Positions 7,342 through 13,692 of a stretch of 20,150 nucleotides of DNA are shown piece by piece. The position numbers were made by a program, and so were the translations under genes. Within the stretch, counting starts at the first letter, position 1; each line of letters opens with the position of its first letter. Source of the DNA: Clostridium sp. UBA1056 (GTDB lineage: Bacteria > Bacillota > Clostridia > Clostridiales > Clostridiaceae); NCBI GenBank assembly GCA_002316385.1, contig DCDL01000055.1, positions 25,485 to 45,634 of the forward strand. The letters run 5' to 3'. The notes under the pieces are model-generated. The model was not told the origin of the DNA, ran no database searches, and saw nothing but the letters and a program-made list of their open reading frames with translations.

Positions 7342-7347
7342 TATAAT
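7342..7347 (+). promoter_or_regulatory. candidate -10 box upstream of acetyltransferase 4
   Basis: A perfect TATAAT lies 31 bp before the ATG at 7378. The nearest TTGGGA (7313-7318) is 23 bases upstream, too far for a normal spacer, so a -35 element is not convincing. It would give a new transcript for acetyltransferases 4 and 5. Confidence 0.3.
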
Positions 7348-7377
7348 ATCATTCTTTAAGAAAAAGGAGGAGAATCA

Positions 7378-7815
7378 ATGAAACATATATTGAATTTATC
7401 TCCATCAGAAGAAGACATATTGAAAATTCGTAGAAAGTTACAAGATTACAATTCTCACTTTTTTGAAATAAAAGATGAACCAAATTTTATTATTTCAGAA
7501 ACTGATGAATATAATGAGTTGGTAGGTGGAATTGTATGCACCATTGTGGGAAAATGGTTAGAAGTCGATTTTCTATGGGTTAGAGAGGATCAACGTGGAA
7601 ATGGCTTAGGTAAAAAATTATTATTTGAGGCAGAAGAAATAGGTATAGAAAATAAATGTGAAAAAGCATTTTTGACTACTATGAATTTTCAAGGGAAATC
7701 ATTCTATCCTAAATATGGATATAAAATAGTATATATACAAAAGAGGTATCCAGTAATAAATGAAAAGTATTTTATGGAAAAGACATTAGAAGAAACTAAG
7801 GAACATTTAGACTAA
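7378..7815 (+). CDS. small GNAT acetyltransferase (acetyltransferase 4)
   Basis: AAAGGAGG at 7363-7370 and the ATG at 7378 form the strongest ribosome site in the array. The 145-residue product is a minimal single-domain GNAT enzyme: strands NFIISE and GGIVCTIVG, then VDFLWVREDQ, the CoA loop Q72-R-G-N-G-L-G78, and a final SFYPKYGYKIVY with the tyrosine-rich motif near the C-terminus. The FYPKYGY/K-x-Y ending resembles YpeA/YobR-like small acetyltransferases of Firmicutes, but no exact homologue or substrate can be named. Its stop codon is 13 bp before the next acetyltransferase, so the two are probably co-transcribed. Confidence 0.9.
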   Translation: MKHILNLSPSEEDILKIRRKLQDYNSHFFEIKDEPNFIISETDEYNELVGGIVCTIVGKWLEVDFLWVREDQRGNGLGKKLLFEAEEIGIENKCEKAFLTTMNFQGKSFYPKYGYKIVYIQKRYPVINEKYFMEKTLEETKEHLD

Positions 7816-7828
7816 AGGGGAGATTTAT

Positions 7829-8401
7829 ATGTTGACACATAAGGGGACACAAATAATAAATACAGATAGGCTTTTACTACGAAAACTTGAAGTTGCTGAT
7901 GCACATGATATGTTTAAAAATTGGGCAACCGATAGTGAGGTAAGAAAATTTTTATCTTGGAAACCACACCATAATGTAGATGAAACTACAGATGTTATAA
8001 AGCAGTGGACTTTAGAGTATGAAAATGATGATAACTATAATTGGGCCATTGTATTAAGAGATATTGGAGAAGTTATAGGTGAAATTTCTTTAGTGAGGAT
8101 GGATAAAAAACATTATTCAGGTGAAGTAGGATATTGTGTGTCAAGGAAATATTGGAATATGGGTATAGTGACTGAAGCATTAAAGGCTGTAATTCATTAC
8201 TTATTTTCTGAAGTTGGATTTAATAGAATAGTAGCAACTCATGATACTAATAATGGTGCTTCAGGAAAGGTAATGATGAAAAGTGGAATGAAGTATGAAG
8301 GCACATTAAGGCAAGCTAAGTTCAGTGATGATAGAGGCTTTTACGATGTAAGTGTATATGCAATATTAAAGGATGATTGGCTTAAAGGTATGGAAGAATA
8401 A
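7829..8401 (+). CDS. RimJ/RimL-type GNAT acetyltransferase (acetyltransferase 5)
   Basis: The ATG follows AAGGGGAGA ending at 7823, overlapping the stop region of acetyltransferase 4. The 190-residue product has the RimJ/RimL pattern: TDRLLLRKLEVADAHDMFKN at the N-terminus, NWAIVLRDIGEVIGEISLV, GEVGYCVSRKYWNMGIVTEA with the loop W109-N-M-G-I-V, and MMKSGMKYEGTLRQA near the end. This class acetylates ribosomal protein N-termini in model species, but many Firmicute members act on drugs or peptides. The substrate here is open. A 62-bp gap follows. Confidence 0.92.
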   Translation: MLTHKGTQIINTDRLLLRKLEVADAHDMFKNWATDSEVRKFLSWKPHHNVDETTDVIKQWTLEYENDDNYNWAIVLRDIGEVIGEISLVRMDKKHYSGEVGYCVSRKYWNMGIVTEALKAVIHYLFSEVGFNRIVATHDTNNGASGKVMMKSGMKYEGTLRQAKFSDDRGFYDVSVYAILKDDWLKGMEE

Positions 8402-8463
8402 ATTAATATAGATTAAAGATATAGTGGTAATATATAGTTAACTAGAAATTTATGGGGGTAACT

Positions 8464-9270
8464 ATGACAAGGCAGGAATTTTTAGAGATTAAGGAAGAAA
8501 TAATTAACTTTAAATATTCATCAATGAAATATACTGATTATGATGAGGTAGAGAATTTTAAGATAGTACTTCAAAATGAAAATATGATATTAATATATGG
8601 CTATAATAATGAAAGTAAAATATATCAATACCATTGGGCAGCAAATGATGAGCAAATATTAATAAGTGCAATAGAAACACAAAATGATAATTTCTTAATA
8701 ACTTTTATTCCAGATGAGTTCGTTTTAGGCTTAGAGAATACTGGATTAAAGGTATGGGCTAAATGGAATGATTATTCCAAGGACACTCTTGAAGATGTAA
8801 ACTGTGATTTAAAATATGAGTTTTTAAATCAGATTGATGCAGAAATTGCTTCTGAGATTACTAGGTCTTGCAAAGGGCAAAGTCGTGGTTTTGTAGGACA
8901 AACAACAGAGTGGATAAAGTCATGGTTAAATGGTACAGAAGCGCTAAGCACAGGAACAAAAAATAACACAATCTTAATTAGTAGAAATAGCCTAGGGGAA
9001 ATAGTAGGTTTAGTGTGTACAGCTACGTATGCTCACGATAGTCAAAAGGGACCAATTGCATGGATAAGAGAAGTGGCGGTAAGACCTGAATATCAAAGAA
9101 TGGGTATTGGAAGAAAGTTAGTCACACAAGCATTGAGTTATGGTAAAGAGAATGGTGCAGTGCGAGGGTTTCTTCAAGCAGATGAATGTAACATATATGC
9201 AATTCATTTATATGAAAGCCTTGGATTTGTATCAAATAAACATGAAGTGCAGATTGATATGTTTAAGTAA
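8464..9270 (+). CDS. GNAT acetyltransferase with N-terminal extension (acetyltransferase 6)
   Basis: The ATG at 8464 is preceded by GGGGG (8454-8458) with 5 bases between; an ATG at 8452 in the same frame overlaps that ribosome site and is unlikely. The 268-residue product has about 115 N-terminal residues of mixed alpha-beta character with no recognised motif (ILIYGYNNESKIYQYHW). A C-terminal GNAT domain follows, with IREVAVRPEY, the CoA loop Q211-R-M-G-I-G216, and ECNIYAIHLYESLGFVS. The N-terminal part could be a degenerate GNAT half, as in acetyltransferases 2 and 8. Substrate unknown. Confidence 0.88.
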   Translation: MTRQEFLEIKEEIINFKYSSMKYTDYDEVENFKIVLQNENMILIYGYNNESKIYQYHWAANDEQILISAIETQNDNFLITFIPDEFVLGLENTGLKVWAKWNDYSKDTLEDVNCDLKYEFLNQIDAEIASEITRSCKGQSRGFVGQTTEWIKSWLNGTEALSTGTKNNTILISRNSLGEIVGLVCTATYAHDSQKGPIAWIREVAVRPEYQRMGIGRKLVTQALSYGKENGAVRGFLQADECNIYAIHLYESLGFVSNKHEVQIDMFK

Positions 9271-9356
9271 TTATTTAAAAGTTTATTTATTAGACGATCT
9301 TAATATTTAACGAATTATAAAATGTAATAATACCAAAAGAAAAGAGGTGAGTTTTA

Positions 9357-9392
9357 GTGAAGGTTCAAGTTATACTGGACAAGGTTCACTAA
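9357..9392 (+). CDS. possible 11-codon leader ORF before acetyltransferase 7
   Basis: GTG at 9357 has a strong GAGGTGA site at 9344-9350 with 6 bases between. It encodes MKVQVILDKVH and stops at 9390-9392, 8 bases before the ATG of acetyltransferase 7 at 9401. This ATG has no good ribosome site of its own. Leader-coupled translation or a frameshifted old N-terminus would both produce this pattern. Real expression is unproven. Confidence 0.3.
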   Translation: MKVQVILDKVH

Positions 9393-9400
9393 ATGCAATT

Positions 9401-9907
9401 ATGAGTATTACAATAAAGAAAATAGAAGAAAATTTATATAAACCAACGGTAGAGATGATAACAGATTTTTTTAATTATCATAGAAAGTTAACTAATGCAC
9501 CTAAGGAGTTCTGGCAGGTTAATGAAGAATCAGAAAAGGATTTAAAGGAATGGCTTTACGATGGACATGTATATAATATATTCTTTCAAGATGAATTAAT
9601 AGGATTCATTCATTTAAGATTTGGTGGACAAGATGCTGCTTGGTTAGAAGATATATTTATAGTAGATGAGTATAGAGGTAAAGGTTTAGGAAAAGAGGCT
9701 ATAAAGGAAATTGATAAGCTCATGGAAGAAAAGTATATAAAGGCTATGTTTGTGGATGTAATTCCAAGGAATTCTAGTGCTATTAAGCTATATAAGGAAT
9801 GTGGCTTTGATCATTTAAATATGATACAGCTTAGAAAGAATTATGATAAAACTTTAAATAAGAGTGAGCATATAGAAGTTTTAGGTTTTGATTTTATAAA
9901 GTATTAA
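9401..9907 (+). CDS. GNAT acetyltransferase (acetyltransferase 7), parent of the orphan tail at 10734-11005
   Basis: The 168-residue form from ATG 9401 (MSITIKKIEENLYKPTVEMI) looks like a natural start. The frame is open up to a GTG at 9347, which would add 18 residues, but that GTG overlaps the GAGGTGA ribosome site. It is a single GNAT domain: FFQDELIGFIHLRF, AAWLEDIFIVDEYR, the CoA loop R92-G-K-G-L-G97, then IPRNSSAIKLYKECGF with the N-S-x-A-x-x-L-Y motif. Its last codons (KTLNKSEHIEVLGFDFIKY) are repeated as an orphan tail 1.1 kb downstream, which also preserves the empty insertion site of the 185-bp element. Substrate unknown. Confidence 0.88.
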   Translation: MSITIKKIEENLYKPTVEMITDFFNYHRKLTNAPKEFWQVNEESEKDLKEWLYDGHVYNIFFQDELIGFIHLRFGGQDAAWLEDIFIVDEYRGKGLGKEAIKEIDKLMEEKYIKAMFVDVIPRNSSAIKLYKECGFDHLNMIQLRKNYDKTLNKSEHIEVLGFDFIKY

Positions 9908-9977
9908 AGGATGAATTGAGTAGTGAAAGTAAGAATTAAAATACAGAAAATATTATATTTATAAAGGGGAAGATAAT

Positions 9978-10733
9978 ATGTATACAAAAAATGAAATTAT
10001 ACGAATTGCTAAGGAGCAGCTAGCTTTAGATTATAACTGTGAAGTAGCTGATTTTAAAAAAGAAGTAAATACAATAGTTGAGAATAAACTTGTTGAAGGT
10101 AGAAGAATTTATGATAATGATGGATGTGCTCTTAAGATACTATGTTTTAGAAATAAAGCAATTATCAGTACAACCCCTACATTGATGCCATGGTTTGAGG
10201 AAAAATTTATTAATGCAAGTGCGGCATGGTTATTTGAATATCCTAAGCTTAGGGCTATTGATAAAAAGCTACAGGAGGTTGGCCATGAGATAGCAGATGC
10301 TCACCATTATTATCTACCAAATCCCGATGTGCAAGAGATGGATAAACCTATTTATGATATAAAATGGTACGAGCAAGAAGAAATTTTGAAGTTCGAGGGT
10401 GATGAGAGATTTGGAGAAGCCTTTGCTTTTGATAAAAGTCATCCAGATGTGCTCGCAGTCTCTGCTTGGGATGGGAATGAAATAATTGGCATGGCAGGTG
10501 CCAGTGCAGATAGTAAAACCATGTGGCAAATAGGTATTGATATTCTGCCAGAGCATAGAGGTAAGAGAATAGGAACAACCTTAGTTAAACTTCTAAAGAA
10601 TGAAATTTTAAAGAGAGGAAAGGTTCCTTTTTATGGAACGGTGGAATCCCATTTTCACTCACAAAATATTGCTATAAATTCAGGATTTTTCCCAGCATGG
10701 GCAGAGCTTTATTCAAGAAGTAATAAGAAGTAA
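9978..10733 (+). CDS. two-part GNAT acetyltransferase (acetyltransferase 8) with altered CoA loop
   Basis: ATG follows AAAGGGGA (9964-9971). The 251-residue product has an N-terminal half of about 125 residues (MYTKNEIIRIAKEQLALDYN, ending before PIYDIKWYEQEE) and a C-terminal GNAT domain with WQIGIDILPEHRGKR. In the CoA loop R194-G-K-R-I-G199, arginine 197 stands where the R/Q-x-x-G-x-G/A signature has its first glycine. AGA for R and GGA for G differ by one base. This could weaken CoA binding or be tolerated; it should be checked against homologues. The gene is the only cargo between the intact 3' end of acetyltransferase 7 and the orphan copy of that 3' end. Confidence 0.86.
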   Translation: MYTKNEIIRIAKEQLALDYNCEVADFKKEVNTIVENKLVEGRRIYDNDGCALKILCFRNKAIISTTPTLMPWFEEKFINASAAWLFEYPKLRAIDKKLQEVGHEIADAHHYYLPNPDVQEMDKPIYDIKWYEQEEILKFEGDERFGEAFAFDKSHPDVLAVSAWDGNEIIGMAGASADSKTMWQIGIDILPEHRGKRIGTTLVKLLKNEILKRGKVPFYGTVESHFHSQNIAINSGFFPAWAELYSRSNKK

Positions 10734-11005
10734 TAATATGAAATTAGAAAGAATTAAGATAAACAGAGTTCTTTGCTTCAGAGTGGGGATTCTTCCACTG
10801 AAGCTTACTAACAGACTTCTAAGTATCAGTATTTTTGATACTTAGAAGTCGTTGTCCTTTAGGGAAAATCGTTATCCAGGGACGTAGCCGCTCTTTACTC
10901 TCACTTTGAAGAAGATGAGAGTATTAGAGCGGGTAGTCATCGGATAAAACTTTAAATAAGAGTGAGCATATAGAGGTTCTAGGTTTTGATTTTATAAAAT
11001 ACTAA
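10734..11005 (+). pseudogene. orphan 3' tail of an acetyltransferase 7 homologue, split by the 185-bp element
   Basis: Bases 10744-10763 match 9831-9850 with one mismatch, and 10949-11005 match 9851-9907 with four mismatches. Joined, they encode the last codons of acetyltransferase 7. The four changes on the right side are all synonymous (E, L, K, Y codons), while the left side has TAT changed to TAA, making a stop. Weak similarity reaches back to the stop codon of acetyltransferase 8 at 10733. No start or catalytic part exists. The TAA at 11003-11005 runs into AAAGGAG, the ribosome site of acetyltransferase 9. Confidence 0.85.
10764..10948 (+). mobile_element. 185-bp hairpin-rich element, right-end / guide-RNA-like (IS200/IS605 or IStron type)
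   Basis: Boundaries come from comparison with the uninterrupted site at 9831-9876; GATAAA is present at both junctions (10758-10763 and 10943-10948), so either end could shift by up to 6 bp. Inside are: a hairpin 10775-10804 (GCTTC, AGTGG / CCACT, GAAGC); a perfect 14-bp hairpin 10814-10827 / 10837-10850 with loop AGTATTTTT; and a compound helix CCGCTCT (10888-10894) with AGAGCGG (10926-10932), and TACTCTCA (10896-10903) with TGAGAGTA (10916-10923). TTATCC (10872-10877) can pair with GGATAA (10942-10947) at the very end. No ORF fits inside. The arrangement resembles the non-coding right end and guide RNA of TnpB elements; the family assignment is inference. Confidence 0.7.
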
Positions 11006-11016
11006 AGGAGTTAATT

Positions 11017-11580
11017 ATGATAGAGGGGAAAAGTGTAGTTATAAGGCAACTTGAATTAGGTGATGAAGAATATTTATATAAGTGGTGGAATGATGGAAGC
11101 TTTATGGCCCATGCGACCTTAGCTTATGGTACTTTAGAGAGTAAGACTGCAATAAGAAATAGTATAGAAAAGGAAGCTTTAAATTCACAGTTATATGCTA
11201 CCAATAAAAGATTTATAATCTGTAAAAAAGATGGAATGATTCCCATAGGTGAAATGAATTATTGTGGATGGGATAAAAGGGAGCAAAAATGCGAATTTGG
11301 AATAAAGATTTGTAGGGAAGAGCAAGGAAAGGGTTATGGGAAAGATGCTTTAAGTCATTTTATAGATTTTATGTTTAGGTTTTTAAATTTGAATAAGATT
11401 GAGCTTACTAGCATGATAGATAATAAACGAGCTCATAGTCTATATAGAACTTTAGGTTTTAAAGAAATTGGAATTATAAGAGAAGGCTTCTTTGATAGTA
11501 GAACTGGAAAGTTTTCAGATGTAATGTATATGGATTTACTGAAAAGAGAGTGGCTTGAAATTAGAGAGGAAGTATTGTAA
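11017..11580 (+). CDS. RimL-type GNAT acetyltransferase (acetyltransferase 9)
   Basis: AAAGGAG at 11004-11010 overlaps the stop codon of the orphan tail upstream. The 187-residue product starts MIEGKSVVIRQLELGDEEYL, typical of the RimJ/RimL and AAC(6')-like acetyltransferases. It then shows YKWWNDG, GEMNYCGWDKREQKCEFGIK, the CoA loop Q103-G-K-G-Y-G108, and NKRAHSLYRTLGFKEIGI. Known relatives include aminoglycoside 6'-acetyltransferases and ribosomal-protein acetyltransferases, so a drug-modifying role is possible but not shown. Its TAA overlaps the ATG of the P-loop kinase by one base, making the two translationally coupled. Confidence 0.92.
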   Translation: MIEGKSVVIRQLELGDEEYLYKWWNDGSFMAHATLAYGTLESKTAIRNSIEKEALNSQLYATNKRFIICKKDGMIPIGEMNYCGWDKREQKCEFGIKICREEQGKGYGKDALSHFIDFMFRFLNLNKIELTSMIDNKRAHSLYRTLGFKEIGIIREGFFDSRTGKFSDVMYMDLLKREWLEIREEVL

Positions 11581-12104
11581 TGAAGAAGATTGCTGTCATA
11601 GGAAGTGGTGGGTCAGGTAAATCTACGTTTTCACGTAAGTTAGGAAGCATATTAAATCTACCTGTATATCATTTGGACACTTTATATTGGAGTCCAGGAT
11701 GGGTAGAAACACCAGCAGAGAAATGGGAGGTTGTAGTAAAAGAATTAGCTAGTAAGGAACAATGGATTATAGATGGAAATTACAGACCAACTATGGATAT
11801 TAGGTTAAACTCAGCAGATACAATAATATTTCTTAATATGTCTACCTTACTTTGCACCTATAGAATTGTAAAGAGAAGATTCATGTTCAAAGGGAAGAAA
11901 AGGCCAGATATGACAGAGGGATGCGAAGAAAAGCTAGATTTAGAGTTTGTTAAATGGGTATTGAAATTCAATAAAAATGAAAGACCTAAGGTTTTGGAAA
12001 AGCTCAAAAACTATGAAAATAAAAAGAAGATAATAGTGCTTGAGAATCCAAGAGAAGTAGAAGATTTTCTTAAGAATCTAAAAGAAAATCAGAATGGTGA
12101 GTAA
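11580..12104 (+). CDS. small P-loop kinase, adenylate-kinase / FlaR-like
   Basis: The ATG shares its first base with the stop codon of acetyltransferase 9, and AGAGAGGA in that gene supplies the ribosome site. The 174-residue product opens with a Walker A motif, G8-S-G-G-S-G-K14-S-T, followed by YHLDTLYWSPGWVETP and WIIDGNYRPTMDIRL. These are the usual features of proteins annotated as DNA topology modulation protein FlaR or AAA/adenylate-kinase-like. ADTIIFLNMST is the likely second core strand. The basic IVKRRFMFKGKKRPDM segment may be the lid. It likely binds ATP and phosphorylates a small molecule, but the substrate is unknown. Confidence 0.85.
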   Translation: MKKIAVIGSGGSGKSTFSRKLGSILNLPVYHLDTLYWSPGWVETPAEKWEVVVKELASKEQWIIDGNYRPTMDIRLNSADTIIFLNMSTLLCTYRIVKRRFMFKGKKRPDMTEGCEEKLDLEFVKWVLKFNKNERPKVLEKLKNYENKKKIIVLENPREVEDFLKNLKENQNGE

Positions 12105-12135
12105 AGTTGATAAGAGGGGAAAGGAGAGGAAAAAA

Positions 12136-12891
12136 ATGAGTATAATTCATAGTTTTGATGAGAGTATGGAGGCTATAATAAATCCAGAGGAAATAATAGA
12201 AAGAATTGAAGGTTTTCCTAAAGTTGTAATAGCTACTTTTTCTCACAAGGTAATGGAGGTTTTTTCAAAGTTAGAAGGGGTAGTACAAGTAGGAGTTACA
12301 AGGTCTGTTAATGGGGAAGTAATTATTTATAGAATGAATTATAAGGGAACTGATATAGGATTTTATATGACTCCAGTGGGAGGCTCCTTTGCAACAGGTA
12401 CCCTTGAAGAAATTATAGCCATGGGAGCAGAGAAGGTTATAATATATGGCTCTTGTGGTTCTTTAGATAAAAATATTACAGCTGGACATTTAATAGTTCC
12501 AACGGAAGCATATAGAGATGAAGGGGTAAGTTATCACTATATGAGACCTAGTGATTATGTAACTATTGAAAATGCCGATAAGTTAGCAAAAATATTAGAT
12601 GATTTAGAAATACCTTATGTTAAGGGAAAGACTTGGACAACTGATGCAATTTATAGAGAAACTATAGGAAATATGCAAAAAAGAAAGGCTGAAGGATGTA
12701 TTGCTGTGGATATGGAATGTGCATCATTAGCGTCCATGTGCAAGTTTAGAGGAGTAGAGTTTTTTCAATTTCTATACTCAGCAGATAATTTAGATAGTAC
12801 AAAGTGGGAAAAAAGAATCCTTGGTAATCTAGATTTAAGTGAAAGAGAAAGATATATGATGATAGCTTTTGAGATTGCAAGGCAGATATAA
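12136..12891 (+). CDS. nucleoside phosphorylase (purine/uridine phosphorylase superfamily)
   Basis: AAGGAGAGG at 12121-12129 precedes the ATG at 12136; an earlier in-frame ATG at 12094 inside the kinase gene lacks a comparable site. The 251-residue product carries VIIYGSCGSL (residues about 101-110), a phosphate/base-binding turn, VDMECASL (191-198), where M193-E194 contact ribose, and YSADNLD (215-221), where the catalytic aspartate loop lies. These define the PNP_UDP_1 family, which splits nucleosides with phosphate into base and pentose-1-phosphate. Base specificity cannot be read here. It is downstream of the P-loop kinase and acetyltransferase 9, probably in one transcript, pointing to nucleoside salvage or modification. 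Confidence 0.9.
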   Translation: MSIIHSFDESMEAIINPEEIIERIEGFPKVVIATFSHKVMEVFSKLEGVVQVGVTRSVNGEVIIYRMNYKGTDIGFYMTPVGGSFATGTLEEIIAMGAEKVIIYGSCGSLDKNITAGHLIVPTEAYRDEGVSYHYMRPSDYVTIENADKLAKILDDLEIPYVKGKTWTTDAIYRETIGNMQKRKAEGCIAVDMECASLASMCKFRGVEFFQFLYSADNLDSTKWEKRILGNLDLSERERYMMIAFEIARQI

Positions 12892-12898
12892 AATATAT

Positions 12899-12961
12899 GG
12901 ATTAAAGCATAATTAAAATATAATGCTATTATTTTATATAGATTAAGGCATAATTAATATA
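12899..12961 (+). repeat. imperfect direct repeat in the spacer before the ABC ATPase
   Basis: GGATTAAAGCATAATTAAAA at 12899-12918 and GATTAAGGCATAATTAATA at 12941-12959 form a direct repeat with few mismatches, 42 bp apart. It sits at the broken 5' end of the ABC ATPase gene and may mark the rearrangement that cut it. Confidence 0.5.
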
Positions 12962-12972
12962 AACTTGAGGTA

Positions 12973-13602
12973 ATGAGCCTGCATTTTTCGTATCCGGATG
13001 GACATGCAGCAGTAAAAAATATATCATTCACAATTCATCATGGTGAATCTGTGGGAATTATTGGTGCAAATGGTGCTGGAAAGTCTACACTACTGATGCT
13101 TTTGATGGGTGTTCTCTTTCCTAATAAGGGAGAGGTTTTGGTAGGAGATATCCATGTAACAAAAAAGACATTACCAATGATACGTCAGAGATTAGGAATG
13201 GTTTTTCAGGACCCTGATGATCAGTTGTTTATGACAACTGTTTATGATGATGTGGCCTTTGGACCACGAAATTACAAGCTTGATGAAAAAGAAGTTGAAA
13301 GTAGAGTAGTAAAGTCTTTAGAATTGGTAGGAATATCTCACTTGAAAGACAGAGCCCCCTTTAAACTATCAGGTGGAGAAAAGCGATCTGCTGCAATTGC
13401 GTCTGTTTTATCAATGGAACCGGATGTATTGATAATGGACGAGCCAATAGCAGCTTTAGACCCTAAATCAAGGCGGAGAGTAATGAGTTTATTAAAAAGC
13501 TTTGAACATACAAAGATAATTACCAGTCATGATTTAGATATGATGTTTGACACCTGTAAAAGGATTATTGTGATAAAGGAAGCTGAAAAAAGTAAAATGT
13601 GA
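12973..13602 (+). CDS. ECF/CbiO-type ABC transporter ATPase, probably truncated at both ends
   Basis: All core motifs are present in 209 residues: SLHFSYPDG, Walker A G31-A-N-G-A-G-K-S-T39, Q79 in VFQDPDDQLF, signature LSGGEKR (132-138), Walker B VLIMDEP (152-158) and H186 in TSHDLD. DPDDQLFMTTVYDDVAFGP is typical of the ECF/CbiO (cobalt or vitamin) energizer ATPases. The frame continues upstream as KLEV to a stop at 12955, so the usual MxKLEV start is lost. The ATG at 12973 has GAGG only 2 bases away, a poor site. After IIVIKE the protein ends AEKSKM, short of the usual tail of 25-70 residues. No EcfT, substrate-binding or second ATPase gene is near. It is probably a relic. Confidence 0.85.
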   Translation: MSLHFSYPDGHAAVKNISFTIHHGESVGIIGANGAGKSTLLMLLMGVLFPNKGEVLVGDIHVTKKTLPMIRQRLGMVFQDPDDQLFMTTVYDDVAFGPRNYKLDEKEVESRVVKSLELVGISHLKDRAPFKLSGGEKRSAAIASVLSMEPDVLIMDEPIAALDPKSRRRVMSLLKSFEHTKIITSHDLDMMFDTCKRIIVIKEAEKSKM

Positions 13603-13637
13603 TATCTTAGTATTTAAGTTGTCACATTTTGTTTTTC
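13594..13637. terminator. terminator overlapping the ABC ATPase stop codon, likely bidirectional
   Basis: AAAATGTGA at 13594-13602 and TCACATTTT at 13622-13630 are perfect 9-bp complements, followed by GTTTTTCT. The stop TGA lies in the first arm. The loop of 19 bases is long. The convergent regulator gene ends 55 bp downstream, so the hairpin can separate both transcription units. Confidence 0.6.
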
Positions 13638-13692
13638 TATGATTTGAGATACAAGCTGGTTTTAATATATTAAGGAGTAGCAGATTATCTTT

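Noticed and set aside
10314..10578. Two overlapping minus-strand frames of 76-80 codons
   Set aside because: Both are antisense to acetyltransferase 8 and in different frames from each other; neither has a ribosome site or motif.
10764..10948. Group II intron or rRNA/tRNA fragment
   Set aside because: No domain V-type hairpin, no tRNA fold and no rRNA-like segments were seen; the 185-bp length and sharp insertion site fit a small mobile element better.
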